Positions 1 to 6,747 are shown, counted from the stretch's first letter. The stretch: 8,197 nucleotides of DNA from CAWELS01 sp964468205 (GCA_964468205.1 CAYXVG010000132.1:1-8197); one strand, 5' to 3'. Program-made: numbers and translations. Notes: generated from the letters alone by a model not told the origin.

Positions 1-1244
1 GTAACCTCGGCCGTCGTGACCAGGAACTTGTCCGGTCCGTCGAACCGCCCCACGGTGATTGTCTCGCCGGAGGGCATCAGGACCTGGAACGTCGCGCCCT
101 CGGCGGTCTCCATGTGGCTGCGCAACAGGTAGGGAGAGCTAGCGCCGTTCAGCCCCAGCAGTTTTCGGGCGGAGACGCAGTGCGCGTGGATCACCTCGTT
201 CCGGCTGAGATCGAAAACCGGGTCGGTCACGAATCCCGGCTTCCCTGTCGCCGGCGTGAGCAGCATCTGTGTCATGGTGGAGTGTACATCGGCCTCGCAG
301 ACGCCGTACATCCCCTCGTCGTTGAGCAGCGACCATGACATGCAGGGGTAGGCCGGCAACTGGTCCATCTTGTAGCTGTCCCGGCTGATGGCCCCGAAGC
401 AATCGATCGTGATCGCGTTGGCCCGCTCCTGCGCCATCAACTTCTTGATGCCGAGGTAGAAGCGCATCCCGTCCTCGATTTCCTTCGGCGATGGCTCCAG
501 CACGCGCAGCGCCCCATCGGTCATCTCGCCGGCCAGCTTCCTGGCCTCCCCAGGATCGCCCGACGCAAACGCATCGTTCATGTCGGCCAGGCGCAGGAAC
601 TGGATCGCCGTGCCGAATTTGGACGCGTAGTTGTCGGTGAGGGTGCGGCGCCGGTCCGGGTGATCGGTCACCACGATCATCTTGCTCCGGCGCAGGTGTC
701 CCGCCGTCTGGAAGATCGGCATGTAGGGGTCGAGGTCGCCGTAGCTCGTCGTCGGCAGCGCCTCGATTCCGAAACCGCGCTGCCGCAGCCCGGCGACCCC
801 TGACCAGCCATGGCCGGCGTAGGGCTGCGAGAAGTACACGGCCGGCCGCTTCACGGCTTCGAGCACCTCCGCGATGGGAATCGCGGTCGAGAGCGGAACG
901 AGCAGCAGACCGTCGATGTCCCGAAGATCCGCCGCCCAGCGGCCGATATCATCTCCGCCGCGGATCGTCGGGGTATCGACGAACTGAATCCAGCAGCCAT
1001 TCTTCTGCTCCACCTCGGCCAGGCGGGCATTAACCTCCCGGATCTCCTGTTCCACGTCCAGGTCCGGTTTCGGCCACATCGTGTGCGGCCCATAGAGGAA
1101 GACTTTTGCCACGCGCGCGGGCTTGCACCAGGAATCGCTCATGGCCGGCGCCGGCGCGCCCTGCGCCACCCCGAGCGCGGCGGAAGCTCCGGCGAGCGCC
1201 TGCCCGAACTGGCGGCGGCTGACTGACGAAGAGTTGTTCGGCAT
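1..1244 (-). CDS. Tat-exported L-fucose/L-arabinose isomerase-like protein, C-terminus cut by window edge
   Basis: This minus-strand frame is open from an ATG at 1244 to the left edge, giving 414 codons with no stop. I translated it from the sequence. The start has a good ribosome site, AGGAG at 1253-1257, eight bases upstream. Residues 9-34 form a Tat signal: SRRQFGQALAG, then an Ala/Gly-rich stretch ending APAPA. The mature part resembles the L-fucose/L-arabinose isomerase superfamily. It has two Rossmann-like N-terminal parts, then ITIDCF (277-282), YPCM, LNDEG, a CEAD motif (316-319), and DPV...NEVIHAHC (341-356). In that family an acidic residue of the CEAD-type motif and the His of HAHC are likely metal ligands; this is inference from family resemblance. 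A true isomerase is normally cytoplasmic, so this may be a periplasmic binding or isomerase-like protein of unknown substrate. The C-terminal end is missing. It is divergent from the LuxE/PaaK-like gene. Confident of the gene, moderately of the family. Confidence 0.72.
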   Translation of the reverse strand, partial: MPNNSSSVSRRQFGQALAGASAALGVAQGAPAPAMSDSWCKPARVAKVFLYGPHTMWPKPDLDVEQEIREVNARLAEVEQKNGCWIQFVDTPTIRGGDDIGRWAADLRDIDGLLLVPLSTAIPIAEVLEAVKRPAVYFSQPYAGHGWSGVAGLRQRGFGIEALPTTSYGDLDPYMPIFQTAGHLRRSKMIVVTDHPDRRRTLTDNYASKFGTAIQFLRLADMNDAFASGDPGEARKLAGEMTDGALRVLEPSPKEIEDGMRFYLGIKKLMAQERANAITIDCFGAISRDSYKMDQLPAYPCMSWSLLNDEGMYGVCEADVHSTMTQMLLTPATGKPGFVTDPVFDLSRNEVIHAHCVSARKLLGLNGASSPYLLRSHMETAEGATFQVLMPSGETITVGRFDGPDKFLVTTAEV

Positions 1245-1292
1245 CGTATTGGCTCCTGTTTCCGAGTTTCAGCGGTAACTATCCGCTTATTG

Positions 1293-1298
1293 ATTCTA
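1293..1298 (-). promoter_or_regulatory. Candidate -10 box (TAGAAT) for the isomerase-like gene
   Basis: The minus strand reads TAGAAT here, one mismatch from TATAAT and about 50 bases before the ATG at 1244. No good -35 hexamer stands at 16-18 bases. The expected -35 position falls inside the dyad at 1304-1338, so an activator or repressor could act there. This is a motif match only. Confidence 0.3.
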
Positions 1299-1303
1299 CG
1301 CCC

Positions 1304-1338
1304 GATGCCGAACCAAACGTACCGCTCGGTGCGGCATC
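1304..1338. promoter_or_regulatory. 11-bp imperfect dyad in divergent promoter region, candidate operator
   Basis: Left arm GATGCCGAACC (1304-1314) and right arm GGTGCGGCATC (1328-1338) are reverse complements with one mismatch, separated by 13 bases. A smaller dyad, ACCG-CT-CGGT (1321-1330), is nested in it. The position between two divergent genes, upstream of the TAGAAT box, fits an operator for a dimeric regulator. It could also form an RNA hairpin in a leader. No T-run follows on either strand, so an intrinsic terminator is unlikely. Confidence 0.4.
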
Positions 1339-1360
1339 CGCGAATGATCCCGCAATAAGA

Positions 1361-1390
1361 AACACCGCTCAGGTGAACACCGCTCAGGTC
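1361..1390 (+). repeat. 15-bp tandem duplication at the start of the LuxE/PaaK-like gene
   Basis: Units 1361-1375 and 1376-1390 read AACACCGCTCAGGTG and AACACCGCTCAGGTC, so 14 of 15 bases match. The GTG chosen as start (1373-1375) is the end of the first unit; the second unit has GTC in its place. The unit equals five codons, so gain or loss keeps the frame. The core ACCGCTC occurs a third time at 1321-1327. Confidence 0.85.
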
Positions 1391-3019
1391 GCGCGGCCGG
1401 CCGGGCCTGGGCTAAAATACCAGGAATTGCTTCTGAGTCGACTCCCACTGCTCGACGACCTGCGGATGTACTGGCGCTTTCGCGCCGGCCTCAAGCGGTT
1501 CCTCGGCAGCGCTCTCTCCGCGGACGACTGTCGTCGCATCGTCGCCGGCAGCCTCGAGCGTCGCGACCACAACTTTCTGCAACTGATCAGGCGAGCCGTC
1601 TTCGAATTCCCGTCCAGCCCCTATTTGCCCTTGCTGCGCCGCGCCGGCGTCGAATACGGCGATCTCGAAACGCTCGTCCGCCAATCCGGCCTCGAGCACG
1701 CCTTGGAGCGGCTCCTTGCCGCGGATGTCTGGATAAGCATCGACGAATTCAAAGGGAAGCAGCCGATAAGCCGTCCCGGATTTGAGCGCAGGGTGAAAGC
1801 GTCGGACTTCGACAATCCCCTCCTGGCGCGGGAGTTCGAGCTCATGACAGGAGGAACCGGCGGTGCGCGGCGCCGTCTGCCGGTCGATCTGGATCTGCTC
1901 GTCTTCGAGTCCGCGGCCCAACATCTCTTTCTTGCGGCCCACGGCCTGCTGGACCACCCCATCGCGGTCTGGCGTTCCGTCCCTCCCGGATCTTCCGGCA
2001 TCAAACACGCCCTCCGCGCCGCCAAACTCGGCCACCCGCTGGCGCGCTGGTTCGATCTGGCCGGTGATTCACCGGCCCGGTCCTGGAAGTCGATGCTGTT
2101 CCTGCGGACCGCCGTCTCGTATGGAAAGCGGCACGGCGGCGTCGTTCCGGTTCCCGAACCCGTGTCCCCCGCCGGCCCGATGCCGGTATGCCGGTGGCTG
2201 GCGGACTGCGTGCAGGCCGGCCTGCCCGGCATCCTGTCCTGTCCGGCCAGCGCCGCGGTTCGCGTCTGCGCCCTCGCCCTGGAGAATGGACTGGACATCG
2301 GTGGGACCGTCCTGTGGGTTGGCGGAGAACCGGTCAGCCCAGCAAAGCACGAGGTCTTCCGCGCCGCCGCCGCCACCTCGGTCAATGGTTGGTCGCTTGC
2401 CGAGACCGGCCCCATTGCAATGGGCTGCGCCCGCCGCCAGGAAATCGACGAGGTTCACATCCTCCACTCCAAGGTGGCGGTCATACCCAGGGCGGCCCCG
2501 CCTTCGAATGGCGTCAACAGCGCCAGCCTGCTGCTGACCACCATTCTCCCGGCGAGTCCGAAGCTGCTTCTCAATGTCGACTCCGGCGATTCCGGGCTCC
2601 TCGAGAGGCGAAGCTGCGGATGCCCTCTGGAGGACGCCGGCTTCCCGCTCCACCTCAGCGCCATCCGCAGTCACGAGAAGCTCACCGCCGCGGGAATGCA
2701 CTTCTTGCGGTCTGATCTTCTCCCACTGGTGGAATCCGTGCTGCCCTCCGCGCACGGCGGCTCACCGGTTGACTATCAGCTCGTCCCGGAAGAAGATCGC
2801 GGAGAAAGCCGCATCACTGTAATCGTCAGCCCGGCAGCCGGTGAAATCGACGATCAAGCCGTCGTCACCACGGTTCTGAATTACCTGGGCAAAGCCTCTC
2901 GGGGCGAAGCCATGATGGCGGAACACTGGCGGCTCTCCGGTACTCTGCGGGTGAAGCGCCGGCTCCCCTACGTCACGGCCGTGGGCAAGACGCCCCCAAT
3001 CTGGTCCGGAGACCTCTGA
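1373..3019 (+). CDS. LuxE/PaaK-like adenylate-forming enzyme (AMP-binding, acyl-protein synthetase or CoA-ligase type)
   Basis: A 548-residue protein of the phenylacetate-CoA ligase/LuxE acyl-protein-synthetase group, which activates a carboxylate as acyl-AMP and passes it to CoA or a protein thiol. Motifs in family order: DEFKGKQPISRPG (124-136); the phosphate-binding loop MTGGTGG with ARRR (158-168); GWSLAETG (339-346), the equivalent of the YGxTE motif; LLNVDSGDSG (399-408), with Asp406 the likely ribose-binding Asp; CGCPLE (415-420); IRSHEKLT (431-438); and a C-terminal GK (538-539) where the catalytic Lys would lie. No signal peptide or membrane segment is visible. At 548 residues it is longer than PaaK (about 430) or LuxE (about 370), with about 120 extra residues before the EFKG motif. 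The GTG start is weakly supported: only a poor AAGAAA-like site precedes it, and the frame stays open upstream. No carrier protein, reductase or thioesterase lies beside it, so its substrate is unknown. Confidence 0.8.
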   Translation: MNTAQVARPAGPGLKYQELLLSRLPLLDDLRMYWRFRAGLKRFLGSALSADDCRRIVAGSLERRDHNFLQLIRRAVFEFPSSPYLPLLRRAGVEYGDLETLVRQSGLEHALERLLAADVWISIDEFKGKQPISRPGFERRVKASDFDNPLLAREFELMTGGTGGARRRLPVDLDLLVFESAAQHLFLAAHGLLDHPIAVWRSVPPGSSGIKHALRAAKLGHPLARWFDLAGDSPARSWKSMLFLRTAVSYGKRHGGVVPVPEPVSPAGPMPVCRWLADCVQAGLPGILSCPASAAVRVCALALENGLDIGGTVLWVGGEPVSPAKHEVFRAAAATSVNGWSLAETGPIAMGCARRQEIDEVHILHSKVAVIPRAAPPSNGVNSASLLLTTILPASPKLLLNVDSGDSGLLERRSCGCPLEDAGFPLHLSAIRSHEKLTAAGMHFLRSDLLPLVESVLPSAHGGSPVDYQLVPEEDRGESRITVIVSPAAGEIDDQAVVTTVLNYLGKASRGEAMMAEHWRLSGTLRVKRRLPYVTAVGKTPPIWSGDL

Positions 3020-3103
3020 CCCAGCCGCTGGCGTCCGGGCGTCCACATCCTCCCACATCCACACTGCCCCAATCTGGTCCGGAGACCTCTGACCCAGCCG
3101 CTG
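2994..3103 (+). repeat. 37-bp perfect direct repeat, one copy spanning the stop codon of the LuxE/PaaK-like gene
   Basis: Copies 2994-3030 and 3067-3103 are identical over 37 bases, from CCCCAATCTGG to CCCAGCCGCTG, with a 36-base spacer, so the period is 73 bp. The first copy contains the last codons and TGA (3017-3019) of the upstream gene; the second repeats them as non-coding DNA up to three bases before the stop of the convergent dehydrogenase gene. The spacer itself has short repeats (GCGTCC twice, CCACATCC twice), which suggests slippage. It is not an inverted repeat and shows no transposase or terminal repeat. Confidence 0.95.
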
Positions 3104-3106
3104 CGC

Positions 3107-4126
3107 TCAGTAGCCTCTCTGCTTATCCACCACGTTGAGCAGCGGCTCGCCGTTGACGAACCGGCGAATGTTCTCCTTAATCAGGTCGAGGCGCCGCCGG
3201 CCGATCTCGTCGGAGGCTCCCGCGATGTGCGGAGTAATAACCACGTTCGCGAACTTCCAAAGCGGATGATCCTCGGGCAGCGGTTCCGGGTCGGTGACGT
3301 CCACTCCGGCGCCGGCGAGGCGCTGCGAATCGAGCGCCTTGACCAGCGCGTCCATGTCATAAGTCTTGCCCCGAGAGACGGCAATGAAATAGGCGCCCCT
3401 CGGCAGCAGATCGAACTGCTGCGGCCCAATCATCTGGTGCGATTCCGGCGTGTGCGGGGCGGCGATGAAGAGCACATCGGCTTCAGGCAGAACTTCGTCG
3501 AGCCGGTCCGGCCGCACCACTGTTGCGAGGTAAGGCTGGTAGGGAATGTCTTTCGGGTCCACCCCGATCACCCGCATCCCAAAGGCGTGCGCGCGGACGG
3601 CGATCTGAGTTCCGATGCCGCCAACGCCCACCACCACGGCCGTCTTTCCGCGCAACTCCACCAGCCCGCCGGGCTCGCGCTTCCAAGCCGCCTGCTGCTG
3701 GTTGGGCCAGAAGCGGGTGAGGCCCCGCGTGTTCGCGAGCAGCAGGGCGAAGGCATGGTCGGCGATCTCCGGCCCCTGAATGATCCGCCCATTTGTCAGG
3801 ACGATGTCGCTGTCCCGCAGATCCGGTGGCGCAAGATGGAGGTAGCGCTCGACGCCCGCGCTCCGGATCTGAACCCACTTCAACTTTGACCCGGCCCGCA
3901 CCAGCTCCGCCGAGACCGTGCCAACCAAAGCGTCGGCGTCGGCTACTTCGCGGAGCAGGTCATCGCTCTCGACACCGACGATTCGCGCCGACGGCGCTAC
4001 GCTCTGCATCTCGCGCAGCTCATCGCCGCTTGCTCCGGTGACGAGGATCTTCTTGGGCTGAGCCGCCAGCGGCAAACAGAAGGCCAGGCTCAGAAACGCG
4101 ACAGCTATCCTTGGCAGAGTGATCAT
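3107..4126 (-). CDS. D-2-hydroxyacid dehydrogenase (NAD-dependent) with Sec-type signal peptide
   Basis: A 339-residue member of the D-isomer-specific 2-hydroxyacid dehydrogenase family, which interconverts 2-oxoacids and D-2-hydroxyacids with NAD(P)H. The nucleotide-binding loop is GVGGIG (167-172), with Asp190 in GVDP at the end of the second strand favouring NAD. The catalytic triad is complete: Arg252 in SRGKTYD, Glu281 in DPEPLP, His300 in TPHIAG. The start at 4126 was chosen because GGAG (4134-4137) sits seven bases upstream and the next residues form a signal peptide: one Arg, a hydrophobic core (about residues 7-20), then LAAQP. An in-frame ATG at 4309 would overlap the divergent gene and add a low-complexity Arg/Pro-rich segment, so I rejected it. 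A TTG at 4075 would remove the signal but has no ribosome site. A signal on an NAD enzyme is odd. Substrate unknown; glyoxylate/hydroxypyruvate or a sugar-derived oxoacid are possible. Confidence 0.88.
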   Translation of the reverse strand: MITLPRIAVAFLSLAFCLPLAAQPKKILVTGASGDELREMQSVAPSARIVGVESDDLLREVADADALVGTVSAELVRAGSKLKWVQIRSAGVERYLHLAPPDLRDSDIVLTNGRIIQGPEIADHAFALLLANTRGLTRFWPNQQQAAWKREPGGLVELRGKTAVVVGVGGIGTQIAVRAHAFGMRVIGVDPKDIPYQPYLATVVRPDRLDEVLPEADVLFIAAPHTPESHQMIGPQQFDLLPRGAYFIAVSRGKTYDMDALVKALDSQRLAGAGVDVTDPEPLPEDHPLWKFANVVITPHIAGASDEIGRRRLDLIKENIRRFVNGEPLLNVVDKQRGY

Positions 4127-4154
4127 TGATAGACTCCATTCCCCAGTAATTAGC

Positions 4155-4168
4155 GCCGCAATAGCGGC
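4155..4168. promoter_or_regulatory. Perfect 5-bp dyad at the centre of a divergent promoter region
   Basis: GCCGC-AATA-GCGGC is a perfect inverted repeat whose centre lies within one base of the midpoint of the 68-bp gap between the start codons at 4126 and 4195. It could be an operator shared by both genes. It could also be a hairpin in the leader of the dehydrogenase mRNA, just before its ribosome site. It is short and may be chance. Confidence 0.3.
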
Positions 4169-4178
4169 ACGCATGTTC

Positions 4179-4188
4179 ATTCTATACT
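4179..4188. promoter_or_regulatory. Overlapping opposed -10-like hexamers between dehydrogenase and glycoside hydrolase
   Basis: The plus strand carries TATACT at 4183-4188 and the minus strand carries TAGAAT at 4179-4184; each is one mismatch from TATAAT and they overlap by two bases. TATACT ends six bases before the ATG at 4195, so a transcript from it would start at or near the start codon (leaderless). TTCATT (4176-4181) and AATGAA (4190-4195) form a dyad around TATACT. No convincing -35 is visible in either direction. Confidence 0.4.
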
Positions 4189-4194
4189 CAATGA

Positions 4195-5253
4195 ATGCTG
4201 CGATTGATTTGCGGGCTCGCGGCCGCGGCTGCGCTGCTGCCGGCGCAGGACCGGGTCGAGATCCGCGGCGTCTACTCCAACCCCAAACCATTCTGGGATA
4301 CAGGGGCAAGGCTGGATGACTACGGCGTCAACGCCGTCTTCGTGCATCACGGGAGCATCACCGAAGAGCTCATCCGGCGAGCGCGCGCCGAAGGCGCCAA
4401 GGTCTTCGCCGAGTTCGCCACGTTGAACGGGAAGAAGTACGTCGACGAACACCCCGAAGCTTGGCCCATTAACGAAAAGGGCGAACAGTCTCCGCAGGCC
4501 ACTTGGTTCATGGGCGTCTGTCCCACCGAACCGAAGTTCCGCGCCTACCGGATGAAGCAGCTCGAGGATCTCCTGGACCGCTTCGAAATCGACGGCGTCT
4601 GGATGGACTACGTGCACTGGCACGCCCAATTCGAAGACCCCGATCCGGTGCTTCCCGAAACCTGCTTCTCGGACACCTGCCTCCGTGAGTTCGAAGCGGC
4701 CACCGGACTTCGCATCCCGCCGGGCACAGTGGCGGAGAAGGCGGCGTGGATTCTCTCAGGGCATGAGGAGCAGTGGCGTGACTGGCGCTGTTCGGTGATC
4801 GTCTCCTGGGCCGAGGAGATGCGTGGGATCATCCGCCGGAAGCGCCCCGGTGCGCTGCTCGGCGTCTACCACGTGCCTTGGACCGACGAGGAGTTTGGCG
4901 GCGCGCGGCGCCGCATCCTCGGCGTTGACTTCGACGCCCTCGCCCGAGTCGTGGACGTATTCTCCCCCATGGTCTATCACGGCCGCATGAGCCGCCCGCC
5001 CGGATGGGTAGGCGAGTATATTGAGTGGTTCTCCAGCCGTGTCGCGATCGATCCGGCGCGCGGGCCGAAGCTATGGCCCATCGTGCAGGCGCACAATGAT
5101 CCGGGAGAGATCACGGCGGGGGAGTTCGGCGAGGTCCTCCGCCTCGGTGTCGCGGGCCGGTCCACCGGAGTGATGATGTTCACCACCCGTTCGGTTGCCG
5201 AAGACCCCCGGAAGATGCGGATGATGCGGAGCGTCTACACAAGCTGGCGCTGA
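4195..5253 (+). CDS. Secreted TIM-barrel glycoside-hydrolase-like protein
   Basis: A 352-residue protein with a short Sec signal (residues 1-18: MLRLICGL, an Ala/Leu core, then LPAQ). The rest looks like a hypothetical glycosyl hydrolase family with a (beta/alpha)8 barrel. RGVYSNPK is at 24-31 and DDYGVNAVFVHHG at 41-53, where the first strands would be. AKVFAEFATLNG (68-79) follows, then the barrel-strand motif DGVWMDYVHWH (133-143), whose Asp138 is a likely catalytic or substrate-binding acid. VDVFSPMVYHGRM (253-265) and KLWPIVQAH (292-300) are later strands. I cannot name a CAZy family or a substrate. No ribosome site precedes the ATG at 4195, but TATACT six bases before it suggests a leaderless transcript. 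An ATG at 4191 is out of frame. It is divergent from the dehydrogenase and convergent with the sulfatase, 13 bases away. A secreted enzyme acting on a polysaccharide is inferred from the signal and fold. Confidence 0.72.
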   Translation: MLRLICGLAAAAALLPAQDRVEIRGVYSNPKPFWDTGARLDDYGVNAVFVHHGSITEELIRRARAEGAKVFAEFATLNGKKYVDEHPEAWPINEKGEQSPQATWFMGVCPTEPKFRAYRMKQLEDLLDRFEIDGVWMDYVHWHAQFEDPDPVLPETCFSDTCLREFEAATGLRIPPGTVAEKAAWILSGHEEQWRDWRCSVIVSWAEEMRGIIRRKRPGALLGVYHVPWTDEEFGGARRRILGVDFDALARVVDVFSPMVYHGRMSRPPGWVGEYIEWFSSRVAIDPARGPKLWPIVQAHNDPGEITAGEFGEVLRLGVAGRSTGVMMFTTRSVAEDPRKMRMMRSVYTSWR

Positions 5254-5257
5254 CCCT

Positions 5258-5278
5258 CCGTGAAGCCTACGCTTCCGG
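5258..5278. terminator. Weak hairpin between convergent genes, possible shared terminator
   Basis: GAAGC-CTAC-GCTTC (5262-5275) forms a five-pair stem, extended by CCG/CGG pairs past one bulged base. It lies across the 13-base gap between the glycoside hydrolase stop and the sulfatase stop. There is no T-run on either side, so it is at best a weak bidirectional terminator. Confidence 0.25.
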
Positions 5279-6733
5279 CTTGTAGTCCGGGTTCGGCACG
5301 GGCATCTTGGCGCCGGCGCTCTGCTGCCAGTCGCGAAGCATCGCCCGCAGCTCTTCGGCCTTATCGGGCATTTGCGGGAACAGATTATTCTGCTCGCCGA
5401 TATCGTCCGCGAGGTTGTACAGCTCCGCCGTCTCTTCCTCGTAAAACTCAATGAGCTTCCAGTCCCGGGCGCGGACCGCGGCCCCAGGCGCCCAGGTGCT
5501 GCCGTGATAGTGCGGATAGTGCCAGTAGATTGCCTCGCGCTCCAAGGATCCGTCGCCTTCGAGAAGCGGCGTCAGGCTCACCCCGTCGACGTGCTGTTCG
5601 GGCCGCAGCGGCAAACCGGCGAGTTCGAGCATGGTGGGATAGAAGTCGGTGCTGGTAACCGGTTCGGAGCATTCGCTGCCGGCTTGGCTCACGCCGGGCG
5701 CGCGAATCATCATCGGCACGCGGATGCCACCCTCGTAGCACCAGCCCTTGCCCGCGCGCAGCGGCCGGTTCGAAGTGGAGCCGAACCCATGCTGTGAGTG
5801 CGTGCAGAGTCCGCCATTGTCGGACACGAAAATGACCACCGTATTATCGGCCAGGCCCTGCTCGTCGAGCGAGTCAAGCAACCGGCCGACATTCTCATCC
5901 ATCGCGTAAACCATGGAAGCGAATTCGGCGTTGTCCTGGTACAGCCGCGTGTGGCCGTCACGCTCCATACCCCAACGCGGGCTCTCGGGATAGCCCATCG
6001 TCTTGAGCTTCTCGCGGAACCTCTCGATGTGGCGCGGATGCGGCTGCACCGGCGTGTGCGGGTTGTGAAACGGCAGGTACAGAAAGAACGGTTGCGTCTG
6101 GTCCTGCGCGGCCACCTGCTCAAGATACTCGATGGAGACGTCCGTCAGCCGGTCGGTCAGGTATTCCGATTCGGGATCCTTTGGATCTTTGTAGAAGCCC
6201 CCCCGCCAGCCGAGCGTCCGCTTGGTATGCACGATGTCGAAACCCTGCTTGTCCGGGCCATACTCGTCTTCGTCGCCAAGGTGCCACTTCCCCGCCATGA
6301 ACGTCTGGTAACCGGCCTCCTTAAGCGCCTCGGCGATCGTCACCTCGGCGAAAGGCAGTTGATGAATGTCTTCCGGAGTGAGCAGCTTCGTGTTCTCGGT
6401 CTTGAGGCCCGGAATGTAGTCCGTGATACCAACCCGCGCCGGATACTTGCCCGACAGGATGCTGGCGCGCGTGGGGCTGCAGACCGGGCAGGCGGCGTAT
6501 GCGTCGGTGAAGCGCACGCCGGACTCCGCGAGACGATCGAGGTTCGGGGACTCGTAGAATTCGCTCCCGTAGCAGCTCAGATCTGACCACCCGAGGTCAT
6601 CCGCGAGCATGAATACAAAATTCGGCGGCTCTGCCTTCGCCGGAGAACAGCCCCCGCCGAAAAGGCCAAGCGCAAGTGCGCCGCCCAGTTGAGTCTTCAA
6701 AAAATCACGTCTGCCGAAACTATTGTTTGCCAT
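5267..6733 (-). CDS. Type I sulfatase (arylsulfatase A family), Tat-exported, possible lipoprotein
   Basis: A 488-residue sulfatase that hydrolyses sulfate esters, probably on a carbohydrate, outside the cytoplasm. The active-site motif CSPTRAS (85-91) fits C-x-P-x-R, in which Cys85 is converted to formylglycine by a separate enzyme not found in this window. Metal ligands are Asp45 and Asp46 in ADDLGWSD, and Asp305 and Asn306 in VSDNGG. Other conserved positions are Lys149 and His151 (GKWHLG), His226 (HNPHTP) and Lys329 (AGKGW). The C-terminal WKLIEFYEE...ELYNLADD stretch is typical. Start at 6733 was chosen because residues 7-28 then form a Tat signal, GRRDFLK plus a hydrophobic stretch. It ends in GGGC29, a loose lipobox, so lipidation is possible. 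An ATG at 6775 would add 14 residues reaching back over the hairpin at 6748-6766. The ribosome site is weak (CAGG, eight bases before the ATG). Substrate cannot be told from sequence. Confidence 0.95.
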   Translation of the reverse strand: MANNSFGRRDFLKTQLGGALALGLFGGGCSPAKAEPPNFVFMLADDLGWSDLSCYGSEFYESPNLDRLAESGVRFTDAYAACPVCSPTRASILSGKYPARVGITDYIPGLKTENTKLLTPEDIHQLPFAEVTIAEALKEAGYQTFMAGKWHLGDEDEYGPDKQGFDIVHTKRTLGWRGGFYKDPKDPESEYLTDRLTDVSIEYLEQVAAQDQTQPFFLYLPFHNPHTPVQPHPRHIERFREKLKTMGYPESPRWGMERDGHTRLYQDNAEFASMVYAMDENVGRLLDSLDEQGLADNTVVIFVSDNGGLCTHSQHGFGSTSNRPLRAGKGWCYEGGIRVPMMIRAPGVSQAGSECSEPVTSTDFYPTMLELAGLPLRPEQHVDGVSLTPLLEGDGSLEREAIYWHYPHYHGSTWAPGAAVRARDWKLIEFYEEETAELYNLADDIGEQNNLFPQMPDKAEELRAMLRDWQQSAGAKMPVPNPDYKPEA

Positions 6734-6747
6734 GAGTTCAACCTGCC

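Noticed and set aside
810..1226. Plus-strand open frame of 138 codons in the left part
   Set aside because: It lies opposite the isomerase-like coding sequence, which has a signal peptide, ribosome site and conserved motifs; the plus frame has none.
1621..2415. Long minus-strand open frames opposite the LuxE/PaaK-like gene
   Set aside because: Arg/Ser/Pro-rich translations without motifs; the plus-strand frame has ordered family motifs across its full length.
2994..3103. Direct repeat as insertion-sequence target duplication or CRISPR-like repeat
   Set aside because: Only two copies, a 36-base spacer too small for an element, no terminal inverted repeats, and one copy is part of a coding sequence.
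4127..4309. Upstream in-frame start giving the dehydrogenase 61 more residues
   Set aside because: The added segment is low-complexity, overlaps the divergent glycoside-hydrolase gene, and would bury a good signal peptide and ribosome site.
5798..6586. Long plus-strand open frame (262 codons) opposite the sulfatase
   Set aside because: It is exactly antisense to the well-supported sulfatase coding sequence, shows no family motif, and such frames are expected in GC-rich DNA.
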